64,000 nucleotides of DNA, from the NCBI GenBank assembly GCA_964354255.1, contig CAYGYX010000002.1:1-64000 (forward strand). Direction: 5' to 3'. This document shows, one piece after another, positions 57,420 through 64,000 of this stretch. The first letter of the stretch is position 1, and each line of letters opens with the position of its first letter. The notes beneath the pieces are model-generated. The model saw nothing but the letters and a program-made list of their open reading frames with translations. It had not been told where the DNA came from and ran no database searches. A program made the position numbers and the translations under genes. Source of the stretch: VGBK01 sp964354255 (GTDB lineage Bacteria; Actinomycetota; Acidimicrobiia; Spongiisociales; UBA11373).

Positions 57420-58685
57420 GTGGTGACGTTCCGCGTTCCCCCGGGCCTGTTCCGCGCCGACACCAGAGTGCCCGGGGACAAGTCACTCTCGCACCGTGCT
57501 CTGATCCTGGCGGCCCTGGCGAAAGGGGTCAGCTACGTGCTGGGTGCGGGCCCCGGGGAGGATGTCGCCGCCACCCGCCGGGCGGTGGAGGGGCTGGGGA
57601 TCGCCTTCGACGGGGACTTGGTCCGATCACCCGGGGCAGGCGCCTGGACGGAACCGGCTGGCCCCATCGATGCCGGCAACTCGGCGACCACGTTGCGCCT
57701 GCTCGCCGGTGCCCTGGCCGCTCAGCCGTTCCGTACCACCTTGGTGGGAGATGCCTCGCTGATGCGCCGCCCCATGAGCCGGCTGGTTGCTCCCCTCGCC
57801 GCCCTGGGGGCCTCAGTCGAGGTCGGCCCCGAGGGCCTCCCCCCGGTGACTGTCGGGGGAGCGGCCCTGCACGGCGCCGACATCCAGGTCCCGGTGGCTT
57901 CGGGCCAGGTGCGCAGCGCGGTCGCCCTGGCCGCGCTGCAGGCGGATTGCCCTACCACGATCACCTCCCCCCCCGGCTTTCGCGACCATACGGAACGCTG
58001 GTTGGAGGCCAGGGGCCTCGGGCGTCGCCTCTCGGAGGTGGACTTCCTGGTCCTTCCCGGGCCTGTGCCGCCCGGCGTCTACGCGATACCCGGCGACCTC
58101 TCCTCGGCCGCCCTCCTCCTGGCGGCCGCTGCCCTCCGGCCGGGGTCCGAGGTGACCGTGCGCAATGTCACCCTCAACCCGGGCCGCACCGGCTTCCTGG
58201 ATCTCCTTGAGGCGATGGGCGCCCGGGTCTTGCGTCGCGCCACCGGCCTGGTGTACGGCGATCCGATCGGCGACATCACCGTGTTCGGAGAGGAGCTACG
58301 ACCGGTCCACGTGAGCGGCACCCTGGCGGTCAGGGCGCTGGACGAACTGCCCCTGGTCGCGGTCCTCGGGGCGGCGGCGACCGGGGAGACGGTGGTGTCG
58401 GGGGCCGCCGAACTCCGTGTCAAGGAGAGCGATCGGGCCGCGGCCGCCGTTCGCCTGGTCCGGGGCCTGGGGGGGCAAGCCACCGAGCTCCCCGACGGGT
58501 TCATCGTCACCGGGCGAGGCGGCCTGGCGGGGGGCGAGGTCGATGCCGCCGGCGACCACCGAGTGGCCATGGCTGCCGCGGTCGCCGGGGTGATCTCGCC
58601 CGGGGGAGTCACGGTACGAGGCTTCGAGGCCGCGGCCGTATCCTGGCCCGGCTTCGCCGACGCTCTGGAGGCGCTGTGGTCGTGA
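57420..58685 (+). CDS. aroA: EPSP synthase (3-phosphoshikimate 1-carboxyvinyltransferase)
   Basis: 421 residues, catalysing the sixth step of aromatic amino-acid synthesis. VPGDKSLSHRALILAALA, AGNSATTLRLLAGALA, MRRPMSRLVAPLAALGA, ELRVKESDRAAAAVRLV and GDHRVAMAAAVAG fit the family. The residue after GNS is Ala (A89, codon 57684-57686) where glyphosate-sensitive enzymes usually have Gly. GTG start, 7 bases after rluB. Its end overlaps cmk. Confidence 0.93.
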   Translation: MVTFRVPPGLFRADTRVPGDKSLSHRALILAALAKGVSYVLGAGPGEDVAATRRAVEGLGIAFDGDLVRSPGAGAWTEPAGPIDAGNSATTLRLLAGALAAQPFRTTLVGDASLMRRPMSRLVAPLAALGASVEVGPEGLPPVTVGGAALHGADIQVPVASGQVRSAVALAALQADCPTTITSPPGFRDHTERWLEARGLGRRLSEVDFLVLPGPVPPGVYAIPGDLSSAALLLAAAALRPGSEVTVRNVTLNPGRTGFLDLLEAMGARVLRRATGLVYGDPIGDITVFGEELRPVHVSGTLAVRALDELPLVAVLGAAATGETVVSGAAELRVKESDRAAAAVRLVRGLGGQATELPDGFIVTGRGGLAGGEVDAAGDHRVAMAAAVAGVISPGGVTVRGFEAAAVSWPGFADALEALWS

Positions 58686-59326
58686 CGGTGGATGGGCCCG
58701 CCGGCGTGGGCAAGAGCACTGTCGCCCGGGCGGTGGCGGCCGCGCTGGGTCTCCCCTACCTGGACACCGGCGCTTTCTACCGGGCGGCCACCCTGGCGGT
58801 GATCCGAGCTGGGGGCGAGGACGCCGATCCCGCCGCCGTGCTCGCCGTGGTGGAAGCCGCCGAGCTGGACTTCCGCGACGGGGAGATGCTGCTCGGCGGC
58901 GAAGTGGTCACCGACGCCATCCGGGCCCCGGCGGTGGCGGCGCTGGCCAGCGCCGTGTCCACCCTGCCCGCAGTCCGTCGCGTGGTGGTGGCCAGGCAAC
59001 GCGCCTGGGTCGCCCGGCGGGGGGGACGGGCAGTCGTGGAAGGGCGGGACATCGGCACCGTGGTCTTCCCCGAGGCGGCCGTCAAGGTCTACCTGACGGC
59101 CGACCTCGCCGAGCGAGCCGCCCGTCGGGCGCGGGACGCGGAGGCCGCCGGCCTGGCCCTGGAGGACATCGAGCGCCAACTGCGGGCACGCGACCACACC
59201 GACTCGACCCGGGCGGCGTCTCCGCTGCACCCGGCCGAGGATGCGGTGATCATCGACACGACCGTGCTGTCGGTGGGCGAAGTCGTGGCCATCGTCCTGG
59301 GCCTGGTGGCCGAGGCGCGGGAGTAG
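58676..59326 (+). CDS. cmk: Cytidylate kinase
   Basis: 216 residues. DGPAGVGKSTVARAVAAALGLPYLDTGAFYRAATLA (Walker A and CMP site) and VVEGRDIGTVVFPEAAVKVYLTADLAERAARRARD are diagnostic. It phosphorylates CMP/dCMP. GTG start overlaps aroA. The order rluB-aroA-cmk-der follows the mycobacterial order except for the inserted aroA and ispH. Confidence 0.94.
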   Translation: MVVTVDGPAGVGKSTVARAVAAALGLPYLDTGAFYRAATLAVIRAGGEDADPAAVLAVVEAAELDFRDGEMLLGGEVVTDAIRAPAVAALASAVSTLPAVRRVVVARQRAWVARRGGRAVVEGRDIGTVVFPEAAVKVYLTADLAERAARRARDAEAAGLALEDIERQLRARDHTDSTRAASPLHPAEDAVIIDTTVLSVGEVVAIVLGLVAEARE

Positions 59327-59409
59327 GGGCGGCCGGCCACCTGCAGGCCCCTAGCACCGGTGCCCACCGGGATCACGGGCGGGCCCGGCCGTCCGGCTCT
59401 CGACGAGCG

Positions 59410-60468
59410 TCACCCCCCGCTCAGCAGGTCGAGGGCTTCCCCAGCGCCCCAGCACCGGTCGTCGTCGAGGGGCCCGGGCCTGCCCGGGCGGCAGGCACCG
59501 TACCCTCCCTCCACTGCGGCCTGGAGAGCGAGCAGCATGGCCCGCAGCTGGGGTGGGGGAGGGAAGTACTCGTCCTCGGCGCCGACCGCCACGATCTCTA
59601 CCCCGTCGCGAGGCGCCAGCTTCCGGATGACCTCCTGGACCGACCTGTCCGGCGCCGAGGCCCCGGCCGTCACGCCCACCAGCGCTGCTTCGCCGATCCA
59701 GGCCGGGTCGATGGACTCCGGCCCGTCGATGCGATGCGCCCTGGCCCCGGAGGCGCGGGCCACCCGCACCAGCGCCCGGGTGTTCGAGGAATTGGCGCTG
59801 CCCACCACCAGGACCAGGTCGCCCCGGGCGGCCAGGACCTCCACCGCCGCCTGGCGATTGGTGGTGGCGTAGCAGAGGTCGCTCTTGCGGGCGGTCCACA
59901 AGCTGGCGAACCTACCCGACGCCTCGTCGAGCACATCCTCCCACTCGTGATGCCCCAGCGTCGTCTGGGCCACCAGCGCCACCCGGCTCGGATCGGCCGG
60001 GGTGAAGCCGCCCAGGCCGCCCTGCGGATCGACCAGGGTCACGGCCTCCGGCGCCTCCGCGATGGTGCCGACTGCCTCGTCGTGGCCTTCGTGCCCCACA
60101 TAGAGGACCTGGTACCCCTCCGCGGCCATCCGCCGGACCTCATGGTGGACCTTGGTGACCAGAGGGCAGATTGCATCCACCACTACCGCGGTGCGCTCCC
60201 GAACGGCCGCGCCCACCGCCGGCGCAGATCCATGCGCCGAGAGCATGACCGGGCCACCGGCCGGCACCGCCCCGATGTCGTCCACGAAGACCACCCCGGC
60301 TGCCTCAAAGGCGGCGACCACCGGGGCGTTGTGCACGATCTGGTGGTAGCAGTAGACAGGGGGGCGGAACACCCGGGTCATCCAGGTGAGAGCCTTGATG
60401 GCCATCTCCACTCCGGCACAGAATCCGCGCGGCTCGGCCAGGAGCACCCGTTCCACCATGCCGGCCAT
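59410..60468 (-). CDS. ispH: 4-hydroxy-3-methylbut-2-enyl diphosphate reductase (IspH/LytB)
   Basis: 352 residues. The [4Fe-4S] cysteines are in RGFCAGVEMAI, DAICPLVTKVH and SDLCYATTNRQ, with IVHNAPVV, LSAHGSAP and GHEGHDEAVG as substrate-binding histidine and serine loops. It makes IPP and DMAPP, the last step of the MEP pathway. After the usual end (EIVAVGAEDEYFPPP) there is a ~45-residue Gly/Pro-rich tail. Start ATG 60468 or 60459. It lies on the minus strand between cmk and der. Confidence 0.93.
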   Translation of the reverse strand: MAGMVERVLLAEPRGFCAGVEMAIKALTWMTRVFRPPVYCYHQIVHNAPVVAAFEAAGVVFVDDIGAVPAGGPVMLSAHGSAPAVGAAVRERTAVVVDAICPLVTKVHHEVRRMAAEGYQVLYVGHEGHDEAVGTIAEAPEAVTLVDPQGGLGGFTPADPSRVALVAQTTLGHHEWEDVLDEASGRFASLWTARKSDLCYATTNRQAAVEVLAARGDLVLVVGSANSSNTRALVRVARASGARAHRIDGPESIDPAWIGEAALVGVTAGASAPDRSVQEVIRKLAPRDGVEIVAVGAEDEYFPPPPQLRAMLLALQAAVEGGYGACRPGRPGPLDDDRCWGAGEALDLLSGG

Positions 60469-60555
60469 GGTAGGGAGGGCCGCACGGGAAACACGCCCCT
60501 ATCCTGGCCCCGTGCCTGTTTTCGCCTTTCGGCGCGCTGCTGCGGGGAGCCTGCC

Positions 60556-61881
60556 GTGACCCGGCTCCCGGTCGTGGCTGTGGTCGGCCGGCCCAACGTG
60601 GGCAAGTCCACCCTGGTCAACCGGATCCTGGGGCGTCGCGCCGCCGTGGTCGAGGAGAAGCCGGGGGTGACCCGCGATCGCAAGGAGTTCGCCGCGGACT
60701 GGGCCGGCCGTCACTTCCTGCTGGTGGACACCGGCGGCTGGGTCGTCAAGGGCGACGACCTCGTCGCCGCGATCCGCCATCAGGCCGAAGCGGCCGTGAG
60801 CGGCGCCGACGTGGTCGTGTTCGTGGCCGACGCCACCACCCCGCACACCGAAGACGACCTGGCCGTGGCCCGCCTCGTCCAGGCCTCCCGGCTGCCGGTC
60901 GTCCTGGCGGCCAACAAGGCCGACGGCCCCGGCGTCGATCTCGAGGTCGGCCACCTGTGGGCCCTGGGCTTGGGGGAGCCGCGACCGATCAGCGCGCTGC
61001 ACGGGCGGGGCACGGGCGACCTCCTGGATGAGATCGTGGCTCTCCTCCCCCCCGGTGACGAGCGGCCTGCCCGGGACCGCGTGCCCACACTGGCGATACT
61101 CGGACGCCCCAATGTGGGCAAATCCACCCTCCTCAACCGACTGCTCGGGGGGGAGCGCGTCCTGGTGTCCCCCCAGCCCGGGACGACTCGCGATGCCATA
61201 GACGTGGTGGTCGACCTCGGGGGAGAAGCCTTCCGGGTCTGGGACACGGCCGGGATCCGCCGGGCTTCCCGGGTGGGGGAAGCCACCGAGTACTTCTCGG
61301 TCCTGCGGGCCCGGGAAGCCCTTGCCCAGGCCGATGTGGCCCTGCTGGTGACCGACGCCACCGCCGGCATCACCCACCAGGATCAGCGCCTTGCCGAGGA
61401 GATCGAAGAAGCGGGAGTGGGTCTCATCGTGCTCCTCAACAAGTGGGATGCCGCCGACCCGGAGGCCAAGGAGGTGGCCGAAGACGGAGCCGACGACCGG
61501 CTCGGCTTTGTCGACTGGGCCCCGGTCCTGCGCATCTCGGCCCTGCGCGGGGCCCGGCTCCACCGGCTGCCCGGCACGGTCCGCTCCGTGCTCGCGGCCC
61601 GGCGCAAGCGCCTGCCGACACCCGAACTGAACCGGCGCCTGCGCTCCTGGCAGGAGGCACACCCCGCCCCGGCCCGCCGCGGCCGGCGGGCCCGCATCAT
61701 GTACGCGGTGCAGGCCGGGATAGAGCCGCCCACCTTCGTCCTCTTCGGGCGCGGCGAGCTCGGTCCCGATTACCTGCGCTTCCTCGAGCACCGCCTGCGC
61801 GCCGAATACGAGTTCACCGGCACCCCGCTGCGGCTCGTCGCCCGTCCCGGTCGAAGAGGGGAGGAGGAAGGGAACCGCTGA
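60556..61881 (+). CDS. der: GTPase Der (EngA)
   Basis: 441 residues with two GTPase domains: GRPNVGKSTLVNRIL ... LVDTGGWV ... NKADGPG, and GRPNVGKSTLLNRLL ... WDTAGIR ... NKWDAAD; the C-terminal KH-like domain (about 350-435) ends MYAVQAGIEPPTFVLFGR. Der is needed for 50S ribosome assembly. GTG start with ribosome site GGGGAG. In M. tuberculosis the same order cmk-der (Rv1712-Rv1713) is found. Confidence 0.95.
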   Translation: MTRLPVVAVVGRPNVGKSTLVNRILGRRAAVVEEKPGVTRDRKEFAADWAGRHFLLVDTGGWVVKGDDLVAAIRHQAEAAVSGADVVVFVADATTPHTEDDLAVARLVQASRLPVVLAANKADGPGVDLEVGHLWALGLGEPRPISALHGRGTGDLLDEIVALLPPGDERPARDRVPTLAILGRPNVGKSTLLNRLLGGERVLVSPQPGTTRDAIDVVVDLGGEAFRVWDTAGIRRASRVGEATEYFSVLRAREALAQADVALLVTDATAGITHQDQRLAEEIEEAGVGLIVLLNKWDAADPEAKEVAEDGADDRLGFVDWAPVLRISALRGARLHRLPGTVRSVLAARRKRLPTPELNRRLRSWQEAHPAPARRGRRARIMYAVQAGIEPPTFVLFGRGELGPDYLRFLEHRLRAEYEFTGTPLRLVARPGRRGEEEGNR

Positions 61882-61903
61882 GCCGGTCGGCGCCACCGGG
61901 GGG

Positions 61904-61909
61904 TACACT
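61904..61909 (+). promoter_or_regulatory. -10 box of tRNA-Pro
   Basis: TACACT ends 10 bases before the mature tRNA 5' end, the same spacing as for tRNA-Leu. Confidence 0.5.
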
Positions 61910-61919
61910 GCGGCGGTCC

Positions 61920-61994
61920 CGGGCTGTGGCGCAGCTTGGTTAGCGCGCTTGACTGGGGGTCAAGAGGTCGCCGGTTCGAATCCGGCCAGCCCGA
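61920..61994 (+). tRNA. tRNA-Pro (anticodon GGG)
   Basis: Acceptor CGGGCTG/CAGCCCG with discriminator A. Anticodon stem CTTGA/TCAAG closes the loop CTGGGGG, anticodon GGG for CCC. T arm GCCGG-TTCGAAT-CCGGC. The CCA end is not encoded. Confidence 0.97.
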
Positions 61995-62049
61995 CGGAGC
62001 TCCGCCTCCTGCCGGGCTTCGTCGGCGTTCCGGCGAGGAAGGTTGAGGA

Positions 62050-62700
62050 ATGAGCGAGCAGAAGATCGAGTTCACCCGCAACTACCACGACCAGAGCACC
62101 AACGAGGGATTCCAGTTCGAGTTCGTGTGCGACCGCTGCGGGACCGGCTTCCGCACTCCCTTCGACGACTTCGTGGTGGCCCGCGTCACGGGCGGCTTGC
62201 AGACCGCCTCGCACATGCTCGGCGGGCTGCTCGGGCGGGCCGCCCAGGTGGGAGAGCACGTCCGCTCCGCCGCTTGGGAGAAGGCGCACGACAAAGCCTT
62301 CCGCGAGGCCGCCGAGAAGCTGAAGCCCGACTTCCGGCAATGCCCGCGTTGCTCGAGGTGGGTGTGCCGCCGCCAGTGCTGGAACGACGGGAAGGGCCTG
62401 TGCAAGAACTGCGCGCCGGACCTGGGCGTGGAGATGGCCGCCGCTCAATCCTCCCGGACCGTGGAAGAGATCTGGGCGCACTCGAAGATGGCCGAGGAGG
62501 ACAGGGAGATGCTGAAGGAGGAATCCTGGCGCGAGGGTGCCACCGCCTCCTGTCCCGGGTGCGAAGCCCCCTTGCCCGCCAAGACCAAGTTCTGCCCGGA
62601 GTGCGGTACCGCCATCGGCCGGGCGGCCAACTGCGCCAAGTGCGGCGCCAAGCTCGAAGCCGGGGCCAAGTTCTGCGGCGAGTGCGGGGCGAAGGCCTAG
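62050..62700 (+). CDS. Zinc-ribbon protein with three metal sites
   Basis: 216 residues. The N-terminal domain has VCDRCGTGF (C-x2-C) and a helical GGLQTASHMLGGLLGRAAQVG segment, the middle QCPRCSRWVCRRQCWNDGKGLCKNCAP, and the end two tandem ribbons (CPGCEAPL...FCPECGTA and CAKCGAKL...FCGECGA). Similar multi-ribbon proteins are widespread in actinobacteria; function unknown, though double ribbons usually bind RNA or proteins. Preceded by a GAGGAAG site. The next gene probably overlaps its end. Confidence 0.75.
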   Translation: MSEQKIEFTRNYHDQSTNEGFQFEFVCDRCGTGFRTPFDDFVVARVTGGLQTASHMLGGLLGRAAQVGEHVRSAAWEKAHDKAFREAAEKLKPDFRQCPRCSRWVCRRQCWNDGKGLCKNCAPDLGVEMAAAQSSRTVEEIWAHSKMAEEDREMLKEESWREGATASCPGCEAPLPAKTKFCPECGTAIGRAANCAKCGAKLEAGAKFCGECGAKA

Positions 62701-64000
62701 GGGGCCACCTGCTCCGCCTCCCTCATGCCAACCTGGTCGTGGTCGCCGGGCCGCGGCTGGAGCCCGGGTGGCCGGCCCTGGTGGGGAAGGGCCGGCGGGG
62801 GACCGCCCGCCTCTTCACCAATTGCCACGCCCCGGCGGTCGAGCCTGCCGCCGCGGTCGGCATGCTGCTGGCGGGCGACCTCCCGTCGCCCGCCGAGCCG
62901 GTCGAGGAGCTGTGGCGGTTCGCCCCCCCGCACCTGGGCCACTTCCTGGCCGGATCCCACTACCGCCTGGCTCTGCTGCTGGCGGCCCCCGCGATCGCCC
63001 AGGAGGTCAGGAGCAGCACCTTCGCCACCGGTTTTGACGACGTGCGGCTGGTGGAGCCGGGCGGTCACGGCGGTGCTGCCCTCGGGGCCGCGGCCGCTCA
63101 TCTGGCCGAGTGCGCGAGGCAGGCCGACCGTCCCTGGTACCTGTTCGCTTACCTCCCGGGGGAGGATGGCCTCTTGGAGGCCATCGCCGCCCTGATGGCC
63201 ACAACCTCGTTCCGCAACACCATGCTCGTGGTGTACGACACCGGCCTGGGCGGCACCGGCCCCACGCGCCGCACCCCGCTGTGGCTGGAGCGCCCCGGCC
63301 GGCCCGGACCCATCAACCCGGGGTCGGTGGTGTACCCCCACCTGGTCTCTCCGGTTGACCTGCCGCTCACCCTGCTAGGGGAGACAACCCCCGCCTCGCC
63401 GATCGCCCGCGATCTGTGGACCCGCGCCGGCGGCCTCCGGGGCGACCTCCTCGCCGCCACACTCGGGGTCGGCGGGCAGGTGGACGACGAGGTCGCGGCA
63501 GCCTGCCTGCTGCGCCTAGCCGCCACGCGGGGGGCCCCCGCCCCGGGCCGGTTCGAGCCGGTCTCCTTCGTGGTCGCGGTGGACGACCCGGCCGAGCTGC
63601 ACAACAACCTGCTGCGGTGCCCTCTCGCCCGGCACAGCGAGCATCAGTGGCTGTTGATCGACAACACCCAAGCGGCGTACCCGAGCATCTCCCGCCTCTA
63701 CGACGACGCCTACGGGCGCGCCGTCAACGACCTCGTGCTCTTCTGTCACCAGGACCTCCTACTTCCCGAGGGCTGGGAAGCTCTCTTCTTCTCCGCCCTG
63801 GCCGACCTGGAACGGGCCGACCCGGCCTGGGGGGTCATCGGTTCAGTGGGGGTGGTGCCCCACCCGCCCACAGCCAGTCAGGAGCCCCTGCGCCGGGCGT
63901 CCCGGTTGCGCGGGCACTGGGCAGACCCGAGAGGCCATCACTACGCGGGGCCCCTGCCCCACGCCGTGGACTGCCTGGATGAGATGTGGCTCGGCCTGCG
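62682..64000 (+). CDS. Pseudo-sulfatase domain fused to a family-2-like glycosyltransferase (3' end outside window)
   Basis: 439 codons are visible from GTG 62682 to the edge; the frame is open. Residues about 10-290 follow the sulfatase/alkaline phosphatase order: NLVVVAGPR where metal Asp residues are usual, RLFTNCHAPAVEPAAAV for the FTN-x-x-AP ... CxPSR nucleophile region, WYLFAYLPGEDG, NTMLVVYDTGLGG, then TPLWLERPGRPGP and VSPVDLPLTLLGE. The nucleophile and metal ligands seem lost. From about residue 294 comes a StrF-like glycosyltransferase (VSFVVAVDDPAELHNNLL, DLVLFCHQDLLLPEGW, VDCLDEM). The start overlaps the zinc-ribbon gene by 19 bases and is uncertain. Confidence 0.7.
   Translation, partial: MRGEGLGGHLLRLPHANLVVVAGPRLEPGWPALVGKGRRGTARLFTNCHAPAVEPAAAVGMLLAGDLPSPAEPVEELWRFAPPHLGHFLAGSHYRLALLLAAPAIAQEVRSSTFATGFDDVRLVEPGGHGGAALGAAAAHLAECARQADRPWYLFAYLPGEDGLLEAIAALMATTSFRNTMLVVYDTGLGGTGPTRRTPLWLERPGRPGPINPGSVVYPHLVSPVDLPLTLLGETTPASPIARDLWTRAGGLRGDLLAATLGVGGQVDDEVAAACLLRLAATRGAPAPGRFEPVSFVVAVDDPAELHNNLLRCPLARHSEHQWLLIDNTQAAYPSISRLYDDAYGRAVNDLVLFCHQDLLLPEGWEALFFSALADLERADPAWGVIGSVGVVPHPPTASQEPLRRASRLRGHWADPRGHHYAGPLPHAVDCLDEMWLGL

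Noticed and set aside
1..64000. CRISPR array, IS element, integrase or phage gene module
   Set aside because: I found no regularly spaced repeats, transposase DDE motifs or phage structural genes; the only tyrosine recombinase is the housekeeping XerD. The island call at 1.5-6.3 kb therefore rests on repeats and gene content only.

Overview
The window is about 64 kb of very GC-rich DNA, densely coded, with many ATGA/GTGA stop-start overlaps. It carries a complete Pup-proteasome locus (mpa, dop, pup, prcB, prcA, pafA, pafB, pafC), an LprG-P55-like lipoprotein/transporter pair, a DUF4193-like protein and a tlyA-nadK-recN-pyrG-nudix-xerD-scpAB-rluB-cmk-der order much like Mycobacterium tuberculosis Rv1692-Rv1713. 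This points to the phylum Actinomycetota. A deep-branching class such as Acidimicrobiia is possible, because the genes sit in an order unlike the familiar genera and include a ferredoxin-dependent 2-oxoacid oxidoreductase, but the class is inference only.

Layout. 1-1.4 kb: end of an oligopeptide ABC transporter operon. 1.49-6.3 kb: tRNA-Leu(GAG) followed by an accessory stretch with a secreted SH3-like protein, an AbiE-type toxin-antitoxin pair with a recognisable operator/promoter, a tiny Cys/His protein, and three same-strand degenerate repeats (plus a scrap) that end in the 3' end sequence of the tRNA-Leu gene. 6.3-31.2 kb: membrane, export and redox genes: two MFS_3 carriers, lprG with a P55-like MFS pump, an asymmetric heterodimeric ABC exporter, korA with a korB-gamma fusion, a regulator-ABC-FtsX operon, the tdh-kbl threonine degradation pair, two secreted SGNH hydrolases, and small membrane proteins.

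31.2-45.6 kb: trmI, a ferredoxin, the whole pupylation/proteasome system and its PafBC regulators, then a zinc ribbon, a HelY-type helicase, a lipid kinase and an acidic DUF4193-like protein. Mpa, PrcA and PrcB form the degradation machine; Dop deamidates Pup and PafA ligates it to targets. 45.6-61.9 kb: a conserved housekeeping run (HAD phosphatase, small ORF, tlyA, nadK, recN, pyrG, NUDIX, xerD, TraR-like, site-2 protease, HD protein, scpA, scpB, rluB, aroA, cmk, ispH on the other strand, der). 61.9-64 kb: tRNA-Pro(GGG), a zinc-ribbon protein and a cut-off gene whose product looks like a catalytically dead sulfatase-like domain joined to a glycosyltransferase.

Points most worth a second look: the sulfatase-like/glycosyltransferase fusion at the right edge; the tRNA-Leu-derived repeat family around the AbiE locus; apparent non-AUG starts (CTG for tlyA, ATC for rluB); many start codons 6-8 bases behind a TANNNT box (leaderless transcripts); an Ala in aroA at the position that governs glyphosate sensitivity; and a charged insert in XerD.
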